From Taibaiella sp. (GTDB lineage: Bacteria > Bacteroidota > Bacteroidia > Chitinophagales > Chitinophagaceae), in assembly GCA_021740995.1 (NCBI GenBank), contig JAIOYR010000043.1:1-32671 (forward strand): a DNA stretch of 32,671 bases. Reading direction: 5' to 3'. Numbering within the stretch: the first letter of the stretch is position 1; each line of letters begins with the position of its first letter. Shown here one piece after another: positions 23,458 through 32,521 of this stretch. The notes under the pieces were generated by a model that saw nothing but the letters and a program-made list of their open reading frames with translations, made no database searches and was not told the DNA's origin. Both the position numbers and the translations under genes were made by a program.

Positions 23458-25320
23458 ATGAATAGCAATAAGGCTGTAGACAACAAGACTACCAGGCTCC
23501 ATATGGGGTTAATAGCTGCAGTAACATTAATTGCATATTGCAAAGTGTTTGCTGCGGGATTCCTGTCGTGGGATGATGCTGCGTATGTGCTTCAAAATCC
23601 GGATATCAGAGCGTTCAATTTAGACAATTTCAGGCTTTGGTTTTCCGGGTACTATGTAGGCAATTATCACCCGCTCACTATGCTGTCTTATACCATAGAC
23701 TATGCTATTGGTGGCTCGGCGCCATTTGTTTATCACCTGTCAGGAGTATTGCTACATGTACTGAATGGCGGGCTGGTATACTTGCTGATAAAGAAGTTGC
23801 AACCGGAAAGCATGGTGGCGCTTTTTACAGCACTTTTATTTGCATTGCATCCTGTGCAGACAGAAAGTGTATCGTGGGTGGCAGAGCGTAAGACTGTATT
23901 GAGTAGCTTTTTCTTACTGCTGGCACTACGGCAATACGTAAGCTACGCCAGTGCTCCATCTTTACGGGGTATGGCGTGGGTAATAGGAGCAGGGGCAGCA
24001 GCTATGCTCTCTAAGGGCACTGCTGTAGCGCTGCCGCTATCAATAATTGCCATAGATGTATGGCTGGGCAGACCGCTGCTAAACCGAAAAATATGGACAG
24101 AGAAGTTGCCACTTTTTTTAGCAGCAATTGCAGTGGGTATAGTTGCTATAAAAGCACAACAGAGTGGCAGTTTTCTGGAGCGGCAGGAGGCATATAGTTT
24201 TGCAGAGTCAGTATTGTATGCAGGTTGTGCCTATGCCAGTTACATTGGTCGCCTCTTTATACCTGTTGGTTTATCGGCTATGTATCCTTATCCGGTGGCG
24301 ATAGGGGTAGTGCAATACCTGTATCTGGCTATGGCATTGGCTGTGGTATCGCTAGGCATCATAGCCTACCGCAAAAAATGGATGATACTGGCTGGTGGTA
24401 TATTGTTTTTTACAGTAAACATCCTGTTTGTATTACAGTTTATCAGGTTTGGCGAGGCGCTCACTGCCGATAGGTATCTGTATCTGGCAAGTATAGGCAT
24501 TGTCTATCCGGTAGTTTATTATCTGTTTATTTGGTTGCGGCGGGTATCTGTAAAAAGGATATTTAGCGGTCTAATTGCGACGGTTTCAGTAGTCTTGCTG
24601 GTACTTACTTTTATTCGTAATGATGCGTGGCTTTCCGATAAGAATTTCTTTAACGCATTGCTGGAAACGTATCCTAACTCGGCAGTAGCACAGTACAGTG
24701 TAGGAGGTATGTTTTTGAAAGCGGGTGATTACGCACAGGCAGCCATTCATCTGGATAAAGCGGTGCGTCTGGACCCCAACAGTTATAAGGCATGGCACAG
24801 CAAGGGGTTACTACATATGCGGCAAGGCAGGGCCATGGAAGCGCTGGATGCTCTGGATAAAAGTATTGCAATCAACGGATATGTAAAAGCTTATTTCACG
24901 CGTGCTATGCTGCATCAGTCTACTGGTCATACAGCCCAGGCATTGGCAGATATAGAGCAGGTGCTGGCAGCACAGCCTGCAAACGGCAGGGCATGGCATA
25001 TAAAGGGCAGTTGTATGGAGCAGCAGGGCGATATACAGGCAGCTATGACCTGCTATGACCGGGCAATAGCCGCTGATAAGAAAGAGCCACTGTTCTACAT
25101 AAGGCGCGGACTGCTATACAGTAAAAAGGAGATGCATACACAGGCTATGCAGGATATGGAGGCGGCTGTAGCCCTGAATCCCGCTAGTGGCGAAGCACAT
25201 TACTACCTGGGTATGGTAAAGTATCAGGCAGGTAGCGCACCTTGCATGGATTTGCAAACAGCTTTGAGCTACGGCTATACTCCTGCCAAAGCTGCAATAG
25301 AAAAGCTATGCAGGCAATGA
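23458..25320 (+). CDS. TMTC-like GT-C membrane protein with C-terminal TPRs
   Basis: 620 residues. The N-terminal ~400 residues hold about ten membrane helices. The first loop FLSWDDAAYVLQNPDI carries the acidic pair of GT-C transferases, followed by YHPLTMLSYTIDY, FALHPVQTESVSWVAERK and FGEALTADRYLYLASIG, the pattern shared with eukaryotic TMTC O-mannosyltransferases and bacterial homologues. Residues about 415-600 form about five TPRs (AAIHLDKAVRLDPNSYKAW, ALDALDKSIAINGYVKAY and others). Inferred role: transfer of a sugar from a lipid-phosphate carrier to protein at the membrane, with TPRs selecting substrates. Activity is not shown for this bacterial group to my knowledge. It is convergent with bshA (32 bp). 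Confidence 0.8.
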   Translation: MNSNKAVDNKTTRLHMGLIAAVTLIAYCKVFAAGFLSWDDAAYVLQNPDIRAFNLDNFRLWFSGYYVGNYHPLTMLSYTIDYAIGGSAPFVYHLSGVLLHVLNGGLVYLLIKKLQPESMVALFTALLFALHPVQTESVSWVAERKTVLSSFFLLLALRQYVSYASAPSLRGMAWVIGAGAAAMLSKGTAVALPLSIIAIDVWLGRPLLNRKIWTEKLPLFLAAIAVGIVAIKAQQSGSFLERQEAYSFAESVLYAGCAYASYIGRLFIPVGLSAMYPYPVAIGVVQYLYLAMALAVVSLGIIAYRKKWMILAGGILFFTVNILFVLQFIRFGEALTADRYLYLASIGIVYPVVYYLFIWLRRVSVKRIFSGLIATVSVVLLVLTFIRNDAWLSDKNFFNALLETYPNSAVAQYSVGGMFLKAGDYAQAAIHLDKAVRLDPNSYKAWHSKGLLHMRQGRAMEALDALDKSIAINGYVKAYFTRAMLHQSTGHTAQALADIEQVLAAQPANGRAWHIKGSCMEQQGDIQAAMTCYDRAIAADKKEPLFYIRRGLLYSKKEMHTQAMQDMEAAVALNPASGEAHYYLGMVKYQAGSAPCMDLQTALSYGYTPAKAAIEKLCRQ

Positions 25321-25352
25321 TGAATACCTGTAGCGCAGAAACTAACCAAGGG

Positions 25353-26507
25353 TTATGAACAAGGTTTTCTGTTTGTCTTATAGTCTGCAATTACTTGTTC
25401 ATATAGTTTTTCGTATTGCGGTATGATATGTTGCTTCTCGAATTTGCGCGCATGGGCAATTGCAGCTTTCTTGAAGTGCAGCAGCGTTTCATCGTCTTTG
25501 AGAATAGATATGGCATGGTTTGCCATAGATGCTATATCACCTACGTCAGACAGGAAGCCCGTTTTGCCGTGTACATTTATCTCGGGCAGGCCGCCGGCAT
25601 TGCTGGATATAACCGGCACACTGCATGCCATAGCCTCCAGTGCAGATAAACCAAAACTCTCTGTTTGCGACGGAAGTAAGAACAAATCGCTGATACTTAA
25701 TATCTCACTGATTTGCTCCTGCTTGCCCAGAAAACGAACATCGCTGTAAAGGCCCATGCTGCGAGCCAACTCCTCTACATTCTGCCGGTCGGGGCCATCG
25801 CCTATCATCAGCAGTTTTGCTGGTATTTCTTTTTTTACTTCTGCAAATATTTTAACCACATCCGGCACCCGCTTAACGGTTCTGAAGTTGGAAACGTGCA
25901 CGAGTATGCGCTCTCCGTCAGGAGCCAACATTTGTTTGAAGTGGTTTTTATCCGTCTGGTGAAACCGCTTTACATCCACAAAGTTGGGAATGACGTGTAT
26001 TTCCTTTTCAATAGTAAAGGAGCGGAGTGTCTCTTCTTTCAGATTTTCAGATACGGCTGTAATAGCGTCAGACTCGTTGATAGAGAAAGTAACTACAGGG
26101 GCATAGGTGGCATCTTTGCCCACCAGGGTGATGTCTGTGCCATGCAGGGTGGTGATAAATGGGATGTCTTTTCCTGATTTTTTTAGAATCTGTCGGGCAA
26201 AGTAGGCTGCTGATGCATGTGGTATGGCATAGTGCAGATGCAGCAAGTCCAGCTGCTGATTCACAATCACATTGACCATTGCACTGGCAAGTGCTGTCTC
26301 GTAGGGAGGAAAATCGAACAAGGGATAAGTAGGCACCTTGACCTCGTGAAAATAAATATTGGGGTGAAACCCCTGAGTGAGCCTTACCGGCTGCTCGTAG
26401 GTGATAAAATGAACTTCATAACCTTTATCGGAAAGCGCAATGCCTAGCTCTGTAGCGAGTACTCCGCTTCCGCCAAATGTAGGGTAACAAACTATGCCTA
26501 TTTTCAT
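25353..26507 (-). CDS. bshA: N-acetyl-alpha-D-glucosaminyl L-malate synthase BshA
   Basis: 384 residues, a GT4 glycosyltransferase making GlcNAc-malate, the first step of bacillithiol synthesis. Diagnostic stretches are MKIGIVCYPTFGGSGVLATELG, LLHLHYAIPHASAAY, TTLHGTDITLVG, SNFRTVKRVPDVV, and the donor-binding ESFGLSALEAMACSVPVI. A Bacteroidota with bshA would use bacillithiol as a low-molecular-weight thiol; bshB and bshC are not in this window. It is a single gene. A perfect -7 element lies 55 bp upstream. Confidence 0.94.
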   Translation of the reverse strand: MKIGIVCYPTFGGSGVLATELGIALSDKGYEVHFITYEQPVRLTQGFHPNIYFHEVKVPTYPLFDFPPYETALASAMVNVIVNQQLDLLHLHYAIPHASAAYFARQILKKSGKDIPFITTLHGTDITLVGKDATYAPVVTFSINESDAITAVSENLKEETLRSFTIEKEIHVIPNFVDVKRFHQTDKNHFKQMLAPDGERILVHVSNFRTVKRVPDVVKIFAEVKKEIPAKLLMIGDGPDRQNVEELARSMGLYSDVRFLGKQEQISEILSISDLFLLPSQTESFGLSALEAMACSVPVISSNAGGLPEINVHGKTGFLSDVGDIASMANHAISILKDDETLLHFKKAAIAHARKFEKQHIIPQYEKLYEQVIADYKTNRKPCS

Positions 26508-26856
26508 TCAGTTAGTGGTGCTGTTTTTATTCACTGGTACAACAAATATCATCTACTGCAGCAAATATACGCTGATAGGAGTATCATTATTAACAATATA
26601 GTAATTGAGCAGTATCTGTGAAATTCGATATTCCTGAGTGCATGTTTTTGGGACATGATAGCATCGAAGAAATTTCTTTGAATGTAACACTGATAGCAGA
26701 ACGTAGGAAAATCATAGAAAATCAGCACAAAATCCGCTATAAAAGTTATTAACAATATGGTTGAAATTTATTTTATTATTTCAGCTGTCAGCAATCAGTT
26801 TCAATGTTGTTTTATAGTAGGTTTGCATACAGTTTACAATCCATCAATCTTTCTGT
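26508..26856. other. 349-bp divergent intergenic region between bshA and mrdA
   Basis: No gene is seen. On the minus strand TATATTTG (26569-26562) is a perfect -7 box for bshA, and on the plus strand TAGGTTTG (26818-26825) is a perfect -7 box 32 bp before the PBP2 ATG. The usual mreBCD genes upstream of mrdA are absent here. Confidence 0.5.
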
Positions 26857-28884
26857 ATGTCTCTTGCGACAAACCCGCGGCGGTATGTCATCAGCTTTAT
26901 CTTTATAGGAGTAGCTACCATAATGCTGCTCAGGCTTTTTTTTCTTCAGAATTTCGAGCCAAAGTATAAGATACTTGCTAATGATATAGCTATCTACAAA
27001 AAAGTAGTATACCCGCCCCGGGGGGTAATATTAGACCGTAAGGGAAGGACACTGCTTTCTAACACGCCGATATATGACCTGATGATAACGCCCCGCAATG
27101 TGCCTAAGACATTCGATACGGTGGCGTTTTGTGCTGCGCTCAATATAGACCGGGAAATGTATGCGTCTATTTTGGGTAAGGTGCTGGTAAGGAATATAGA
27201 TGTGCGTCAGAGCCCGTTTATGGAACTGCTGAGCGATGAGCAGACAGCACGTTATCAGGAGAATGCGTATAAGTTCCCGGGCTTTGAACTGGTGGAGCGT
27301 AATATAAGGGTGTATGAAAAACCTATAGCAGGGCTGATGCTGGGCTACATAGGCGAGGTGTCGCCGGAGATGCTGAAGAAGCCCCGCTACTCCTCTTACC
27401 GGCAGGGCGACTATACCGGTCTTAGTGGGCTGGAGCTGCAATATGAAGAGGTGCTGCGCGGGCAGCGTGGTGTGCACTATCTGGAGCGCGACAAGTTTAA
27501 TCGCCCACGAGACCCGTACAAAGGCGGAGAGCTGGATAGTCAGGAAGTATCGGGCAAACAACTGGACCTGTACCTGGACATGGAGCTGCAGGAGTATGCC
27601 GAAAAGCTAATGGCCAATAAGATAGGCAGTGTAGTGGCCATAGATCCCCAAACAGGTGGGATACTGGCTATGGTCAGCAGCCCTACCTTTGACCCCAACC
27701 TGCTGCGTGGCAAGGAGCGCGCCCACAACTACTCTCAACTGTACCGGGAGGCTACCCGGCCACTCTTTAATCGGGCTACACAGGCCATGTACCCTCCGGG
27801 CTCTACTATTAAGCCTTTTACAGGACTGGTGGCACTGAATGTGGGTGCCATAACGCCGGACTACGGCTATGGCTGCCGCGGCAGCTATGGTGCCTGTAGC
27901 CGGGGAATAGCCTGTGAGCATAAGGAGGCTGGTCATGCAGGTAATTTCCGCGCGGCTTTGTCGCACTCATGCAATTCTTACTTTAGTCACATTTTCAGGT
28001 TGACTGTAGACTATGATAATTTTGAAAGTGTGAAGCAGGGACTGCAGGTATGGCACGACTACTACAAGAGCTTTGCGTATGGACGGCAAACGGGTATAGA
28101 CATACCGTTTGAAGGCAAGGGACTGGTGCCCGATACGAATATGTACAACAAAATGTACAACAAATCGTGGAACTCTTGTACGATAGTGTTTGTAGGTATG
28201 GGGCAGGGTGAGCTGTTGCTGACCCCGCTGCAAATGGCTAATGGTATGTGTATCATAGCCAACAAGGGATACTACTACACCCCACACTTTGTGAAGGCGA
28301 TAGGGCGCAATGAGCAGGACACGCTGCTGCGTAAGTACCGTGAGAAACATGTGGTGTTGAATATACCGGATGAGACATTCACTACGGTGCAGCTGGCTAT
28401 GCAGGATGTGGTAGAGCATGGTACTGGTGGTGTAGCCAAAATAGATAGTATGGAGGTATGTGCCAAAACGGGTACTGCTGAGAACAAGGCGATAGTAAAC
28501 GGAGAGGTGATAAAGATGCAGAACCACTCAATGTTTGTGGCTTTTGCACCAAGGGTGAACCCAAGGATAGCGATAGCGGTGGCTATAGAAAATGCAGGCT
28601 ACGGTGCTGCATGGGCAGGCCCTATAGCCAGCCTGGTGATGGAAAAATACCTGAGAGACAGCATACCCACCCGCAAGAAGGCGCTGGAAGAAAAAATGCT
28701 GAAAGCCAACCTGATAAACAAATATGTATATACTATAGACTCTGTGCTGCGCCTGAGAGACCTGAGGATATACAATGCCAAGGTGGAGAAAAGGCGCATA
28801 GCAGACAGCACCCGAAAGGCAGAAGATCTGAGACTATACAAAAGATGGATAAGGAATAAATTAAAATCAGGAAACCGTAAGTAA
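26857..28884 (+). CDS. mrdA: Penicillin-binding protein 2, peptidoglycan D,D-transpeptidase
   Basis: 675 residues. A cytoplasmic tail and one membrane helix (about 11-30) are followed by the pedestal (VVYPPRGVILDRKGRTLLSNTPIYDLMITP) and the transpeptidase domain. Active-site motifs: SxxK in YPPGSTIKPF (S316, K319), SxN in SHSCNSY (S371-N373) and KTG in CAKTGTAEN (K537-G539). It cross-links peptidoglycan in the elongasome and pairs with RodA, encoded 5 bp downstream. A charged C-terminal tail of about 70 residues (helical, Arg/Lys-rich) extends beyond the catalytic domain. All catalytic residues are intact. Confidence 0.95.
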   Translation: MSLATNPRRYVISFIFIGVATIMLLRLFFLQNFEPKYKILANDIAIYKKVVYPPRGVILDRKGRTLLSNTPIYDLMITPRNVPKTFDTVAFCAALNIDREMYASILGKVLVRNIDVRQSPFMELLSDEQTARYQENAYKFPGFELVERNIRVYEKPIAGLMLGYIGEVSPEMLKKPRYSSYRQGDYTGLSGLELQYEEVLRGQRGVHYLERDKFNRPRDPYKGGELDSQEVSGKQLDLYLDMELQEYAEKLMANKIGSVVAIDPQTGGILAMVSSPTFDPNLLRGKERAHNYSQLYREATRPLFNRATQAMYPPGSTIKPFTGLVALNVGAITPDYGYGCRGSYGACSRGIACEHKEAGHAGNFRAALSHSCNSYFSHIFRLTVDYDNFESVKQGLQVWHDYYKSFAYGRQTGIDIPFEGKGLVPDTNMYNKMYNKSWNSCTIVFVGMGQGELLLTPLQMANGMCIIANKGYYYTPHFVKAIGRNEQDTLLRKYREKHVVLNIPDETFTTVQLAMQDVVEHGTGGVAKIDSMEVCAKTGTAENKAIVNGEVIKMQNHSMFVAFAPRVNPRIAIAVAIENAGYGAAWAGPIASLVMEKYLRDSIPTRKKALEEKMLKANLINKYVYTIDSVLRLRDLRIYNAKVEKRRIADSTRKAEDLRLYKRWIRNKLKSGNRK

Positions 28885-28889
28885 TATCT

Positions 28890-30218
28890 ATGAGCACCCT
28901 CAGAAAAACATTGTTTTACAGAATAGACGGCATAGTGTTGCTGCTATACCTGATGCTGGTAACTATAGGTATACTGGCGATATATTCTGTGGAGCACCGC
29001 AGCACAGATACATCGCTGTTTATGATGAACAAGAGCTATATGCGGCAGGTGATATGGCTGGGCTATTCTCTGTTTATAGGGTTTATTATCATACTTACCG
29101 ATAGTAAGTTTTTTTCATCGTTTGCTTTTCTGATTTATACGATATGTATTGCGGTGCTGATCATTACCATCTTTGCAGGGGTGGATGTGAAGGGCTCGCG
29201 ATCGTGGCTGGGGGTGGGTAGCTTTAGATTTCAGCCGGGCGAGGTGGCCAAGATATTTACGGCTATGGCGCTGGCCAAATTCATGTCGCTGAATGAAACC
29301 AACTTTAAAAAACTTAAGAACAGGTTGATAGCAACCGCTATAGCGTTGGCACCGGCAGTGCTGATAGTACTGCAAAAAGAAACCGGGCTGGCGCTGGTAT
29401 ACTTTTGTTTTTTTCTGGTGATGTACAGAGAAGGGTTACCTACAGCAATATTGTTGTTGGGGTTCGGGGCCATAGCACTGGTGCTGACATCGCTGCTGGT
29501 AAACAGGACCACGCTGGCTGTGCTGCTTACGGTGTTTGCAATAGTGATAGCGCTGCTGGGCCGGCAGACGCTGAAAAGAAAGATAGCTCCAAGGATAATA
29601 CTAATAAGTGTGTGGTTGTTTTCGCTGCTCTTCTCGCAGGTGGCAGTGCCGTTTGTGTTCAAACACGGGCTGCAGAAACACCAGATAGAGCGTATATACT
29701 CTATGATAGGTATAGATGTGCCCGATGAGTATAACAAGGCATTGGTGCCGGGTGAGGAGAAAAAAGAAAGAACCAACAGTTCTGAATACAACGTGCTACA
29801 GTCTAAAATTGCTATAGGCTCCGGCGGTATGCTGGGAAAGGGTTTCCTGAATGGCACATCAACCAAAAACCAGTTTGTGCCGGAGCAGAAAACGGATTTT
29901 ATATTTTGTGCCATAGGCGAGCAGTTTGGGTTTGTGGGTAGTGCTGTGCTTGTAATACTCTATCTGTCGCTGATGTTGCGGGTGATATACCTGGGTGAGC
30001 GGCAGCGGTCCGATTTCACCCGTGTATACGCTTATTGTGTGGCGTGTATACTATTCTTTCACTTTGCGGTGAATATATCTATGACCATAGGCCTGGCTCC
30101 GGTAATAGGTATCACCCTGCCTTTTCTGAGTTATGGTGGTTCGTCGTTATTATCGTTCAGTATTCTTATATTCATACTGGTGCGGCTGGATGCTGACCGG
30201 CAGGTGCTGATTCGGTAA
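28890..30218 (+). CDS. rodA: RodA, SEDS peptidoglycan glycosyltransferase
   Basis: 442 residues, about ten membrane helices. Polymerises lipid II into glycan strands for lateral wall growth with PBP2. SEDS signatures are GSRSWLGVGSFRFQPGEVAKI, QSKIAIGSGGMLGKGFLNGT, EQKTDFIFCAIGEQFGFVG (D336 corresponds to the catalytic Asp) and LPFLSYGGSSLLS. It starts 5 bp after mrdA, so the two form an operon. The extracellular loop before QSKIAIGSGG looks longer than in E. coli RodA, with an acidic/basic insert of about 20 residues (DVPDEYNKALVPGEEKKERT). Confidence 0.95.
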   Translation: MSTLRKTLFYRIDGIVLLLYLMLVTIGILAIYSVEHRSTDTSLFMMNKSYMRQVIWLGYSLFIGFIIILTDSKFFSSFAFLIYTICIAVLIITIFAGVDVKGSRSWLGVGSFRFQPGEVAKIFTAMALAKFMSLNETNFKKLKNRLIATAIALAPAVLIVLQKETGLALVYFCFFLVMYREGLPTAILLLGFGAIALVLTSLLVNRTTLAVLLTVFAIVIALLGRQTLKRKIAPRIILISVWLFSLLFSQVAVPFVFKHGLQKHQIERIYSMIGIDVPDEYNKALVPGEEKKERTNSSEYNVLQSKIAIGSGGMLGKGFLNGTSTKNQFVPEQKTDFIFCAIGEQFGFVGSAVLVILYLSLMLRVIYLGERQRSDFTRVYAYCVACILFFHFAVNISMTIGLAPVIGITLPFLSYGGSSLLSFSILIFILVRLDADRQVLIR

Positions 30219-30223
30219 TTCTA

Positions 30224-30280
30224 TAATGTGGGAATGTGGTAATGATATAATGTGTTAATGTGAGGAATGTGGGTATGTGC
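30224..30280. repeat. Degenerate 8-bp tandem repeat (TAATGTGG-like)
   Basis: Seven units beginning at about 30224, 30232, 30240, 30248, 30256, 30265 and 30273 follow TAATGTGG/GAATGTGG with a period of 8 (once 9) bp, with another AATGTG at 30294-30299. It fills the gap between rodA and the MBL-fold gene. It may be an operator array or a neutral simple repeat. Confidence 0.75.
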
Positions 30281-30338
30281 GGTAAATTCGTTTAATGTGC
30301 ATTTGGTGCATTTCGAATTGAGTTTTTAAATTTTAAAA

Positions 30339-31085
30339 ATGGCTGAGATTTATCCGATGTCGGAGGGGGTGTTTACGGTTGGGCATGATAAGGAGTTTGT
30401 GCCTTTTGATGAGGCGGCGCATGAGCTTACAGACCGCCCCACAGGCTCGCTGCTGGTAGAGGTACAGCCTTTTCTGGTGATAACTGCCAGAGATGTAATA
30501 GTGCTGGACACGGGGCTGGGATTCAATAATAAAGAAGGTGTATTGCAGATACACGACAACCTGCGCAAGCATGGCTATGAGCCGTCTATGGTCACCAAAG
30601 TATTGCTGTCGCACCTGCACAAAGATCATGCAGGTTGTCTGGTGTTTAAGGACAGTCAGGGGATGATAAATGCCACATTCCCCAATGCAGATTATTACCT
30701 GTACCGGCCCGAGGCGGATTTTGCACTAAAGACAGGTATGCCTTCCTATCATCCCGAAGATATAGAGCCGCTGCTGGCTACTACACAGGTGCGCTGGATA
30801 GATGGCGAAGAAGGCACTATAGATGGCTATATACGTTACATGCACTCAGGTGGGCACTGCCCGCAGCATATAGTATACCTGATCGATGATGGTGTGGACA
30901 AAGTTTTCTTTGGGGGCGATGAAGCACCACAACTAAAGCAGATGAAAATGAAGTATGTAGCCAAGTACGACTACGATGGCAAAAAAGCGATGCAACTACG
31001 CGAGTCTTACGCCACACAGGGTAAGGCCGACGGATGGCAGTTTCTTTTTTACCACGATGTGAAGATGCCTGTAAGTAAGCTATAA
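30339..31085 (+). CDS. MBL-fold metallo-hydrolase
   Basis: 248 residues. Metallo-beta-lactamase fold with LLSHLHKDHAGC (H92, H94, D96, H97), the metal-ligand segment HSGGHCPQHIVYL, the bridging Asp in FFGGDEAPQ and a terminal FYHD. The N-terminal VIVLDTGLGF is the usual strand with Asp before the metal site. It resembles the broad lactonase/glyoxalase-type group; the substrate cannot be told. There is no signal peptide. It stands alone after the 8-bp repeat and converges with a small exported protein gene. Confidence 0.87.
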   Translation: MAEIYPMSEGVFTVGHDKEFVPFDEAAHELTDRPTGSLLVEVQPFLVITARDVIVLDTGLGFNNKEGVLQIHDNLRKHGYEPSMVTKVLLSHLHKDHAGCLVFKDSQGMINATFPNADYYLYRPEADFALKTGMPSYHPEDIEPLLATTQVRWIDGEEGTIDGYIRYMHSGGHCPQHIVYLIDDGVDKVFFGGDEAPQLKQMKMKYVAKYDYDGKKAMQLRESYATQGKADGWQFLFYHDVKMPVSKL

Positions 31086-31106
31086 ACGTCTGGGGTAAAC
31101 GCTCCT

Positions 31107-31646
31107 TTATTTAGCCGTTTTGATACAACGTGCATATTGCATTAACGCATTAGACAGATCGGCGGGTACTTCTTTTTCCTGACCTGCGATAATAAACTTT
31201 GAAATCTTTTTGGTAGAAAAGTCATTGGCGGTTTCGGGTATGATAGGGTAGTAGACATAACGAATCGCCTCTGTTCTGTCTTCGGTAAGATCGTGCATAA
31301 TATCTACTGTATCGTCTACTATACGGGAGTTGTCTTCGAAGATGATGGTGAGTTTTTTTTCTTCTTTCTCTGTCTTTCCTCCTCCCCCCGAGTCGCCGTA
31401 GATATCATCAACGCCACACAGAACACGGAAAATGACTGAGAAATTGTCGAAAGGTGCATCCTCATCAGTGCTGATGTTTCGGGTAACCCGCATCATAGGG
31501 ATTTCTTTGAGGTCGTAGGGCGACGATAGCTCTGTAATGGTCTTATTATCTGACACTTCTTTTTTTATTTGTTTGCAAAAATCCTGAGCCACTGCGCAGT
31601 GTGTAACAGACAATATAAGTAAGATAAAAAGCGGTTTCATAAGCAT
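31107..31646 (-). CDS. Small exported protein of unknown function
   Basis: 179 residues with a clear signal peptide (PLFILLILSVTHCAVAQ). The mature part has three Cys (DFCKQI, RVLCGVDD, ARCIKT), a Gly-rich/charged patch (GDSGGGGKTEKEEKK) next to a beta strand (LTIIFEDN), and a mixed alpha/beta pattern. I do not recognise the family. The start is ATG 31646 or ATG 31640 two codons later; both keep the signal peptide. On the minus strand TATATTTA upstream is one mismatch from a -7 box. Confidence 0.65.
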   Translation of the reverse strand: MLMKPLFILLILSVTHCAVAQDFCKQIKKEVSDNKTITELSSPYDLKEIPMMRVTRNISTDEDAPFDNFSVIFRVLCGVDDIYGDSGGGGKTEKEEKKLTIIFEDNSRIVDDTVDIMHDLTEDRTEAIRYVYYPIIPETANDFSTKKISKFIIAGQEKEVPADLSNALMQYARCIKTAK

Positions 31647-32023
31647 TGATTGATAATCTGGGTATAAATATACTAATATATAGCTAAGAAGGTTTATCGA
31701 CTATTGTGAAAAGGCAAATTTTAGAGAATGAAAATCTTTATGGTTCAGTCTGCGCTAACATTCTGCCAGATTCACACGTCAATGATGTGATAAGTGTTGT
31801 CAGTTTTTAGCTAAGGGTTAATATTTGCAGGAATTTCATTGAATTTTTTGCATAGAATTTTTACCTCCTGTCTATGATGTGTATATTGTAGCATACAGGA
31901 TCTGTGCGCTTTTGGAGAAACAAAGCCGGTAATACAATGTCCTGAATGTCTGGAATGTACGGAGGAGCAGCATTCTCAAAATAGGGTGTTGGAGTTCAGG
32001 GTGCTGCAATTATAACTCATACA
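31647..32023. other. 377-bp intergenic region downstream of paaD
   Basis: I see no gene, RNA or clean terminator hairpin here. Stop codons interrupt all longer frames. It separates the end of paaD from the small exported protein gene on the same strand. Confidence 0.5.
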
Positions 32024-32521
32024 TCAATGGCACTTGAAGTACTCAAATGGCTCTTTGCAGGACAGGCATTTATAAAGTGCCTTGCACGACGTGGGGCCAA
32101 ACTGGCTGATGAGTTCTGTATCGGTAGCATTGCAGCGTGGGCAACTTACTTTTTCTTCTTCAAACAAGCCGAGCGATTGAAATGCCTTTCGGTTGGGCGG
32201 GGCTATTCCGTATTCTTTTAGTTTTCGTTTTCCTTCTTCTGTCATCCAGTCTGTTGTCCATGCGGGGCTTAGTTGCTGTTCTATTGTCAGGCTCTTAATA
32301 CCCCGGCTCACCAATGCCATGCGTATGCCCAATGATATCACATCCATAGCCGGGCAGCCGCTGTAGGTGGGTGTTATCATTATTTTCACCTGTGGCGGGT
32401 TGCCGGTTATCGCCACATTGCGCACTATGCCCAGATCGAGGATGGTAAGTGCCGGCACCTCCGGGTCGGTTACCTGTCCCAGCCATTCATATATCTGCTC
32501 TCTGCTTATCTCTGCCGTCAT
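32024..32521 (-). CDS. paaD: PaaD, phenylacetyl-CoA epoxidase assembly protein
   Basis: 165 residues from ATG 32521. The N-terminal MIP18/SufT-type domain (QVTDPEVPALTILDLGIVRNV, then ITPTYSGCPAMDVI) and a C-terminal zinc-ribbon-like region (CPRC at about 140, then CKALYKCLSC) are the two-part layout of PaaD/PaaJ. PaaD is required for phenylacetyl-CoA epoxidase activity, probably for metal-cluster maturation. The ATG shares its A with the TAA stop of the upstream gene (TAATG), showing translational coupling; a longer frame to 32575 only reads through that gene. It lies about 22 kb from paaABC instead of next to paaC. Confidence 0.92.
   Translation of the reverse strand: MTAEISREQIYEWLGQVTDPEVPALTILDLGIVRNVAITGNPPQVKIMITPTYSGCPAMDVISLGIRMALVSRGIKSLTIEQQLSPAWTTDWMTEEGKRKLKEYGIAPPNRKAFQSLGLFEEEKVSCPRCNATDTELISQFGPTSCKALYKCLSCKEPFEYFKCH

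Noticed and set aside
27031-28527. Several antisense open frames opposite the PBP2 gene
   Set aside because: The sense protein carries all transpeptidase motifs; the antisense translations have no recognisable domain.
30224-30299. CRISPR array
   Set aside because: Units are about 8 bp with no spacers and no cas genes nearby; it is a simple tandem repeat.
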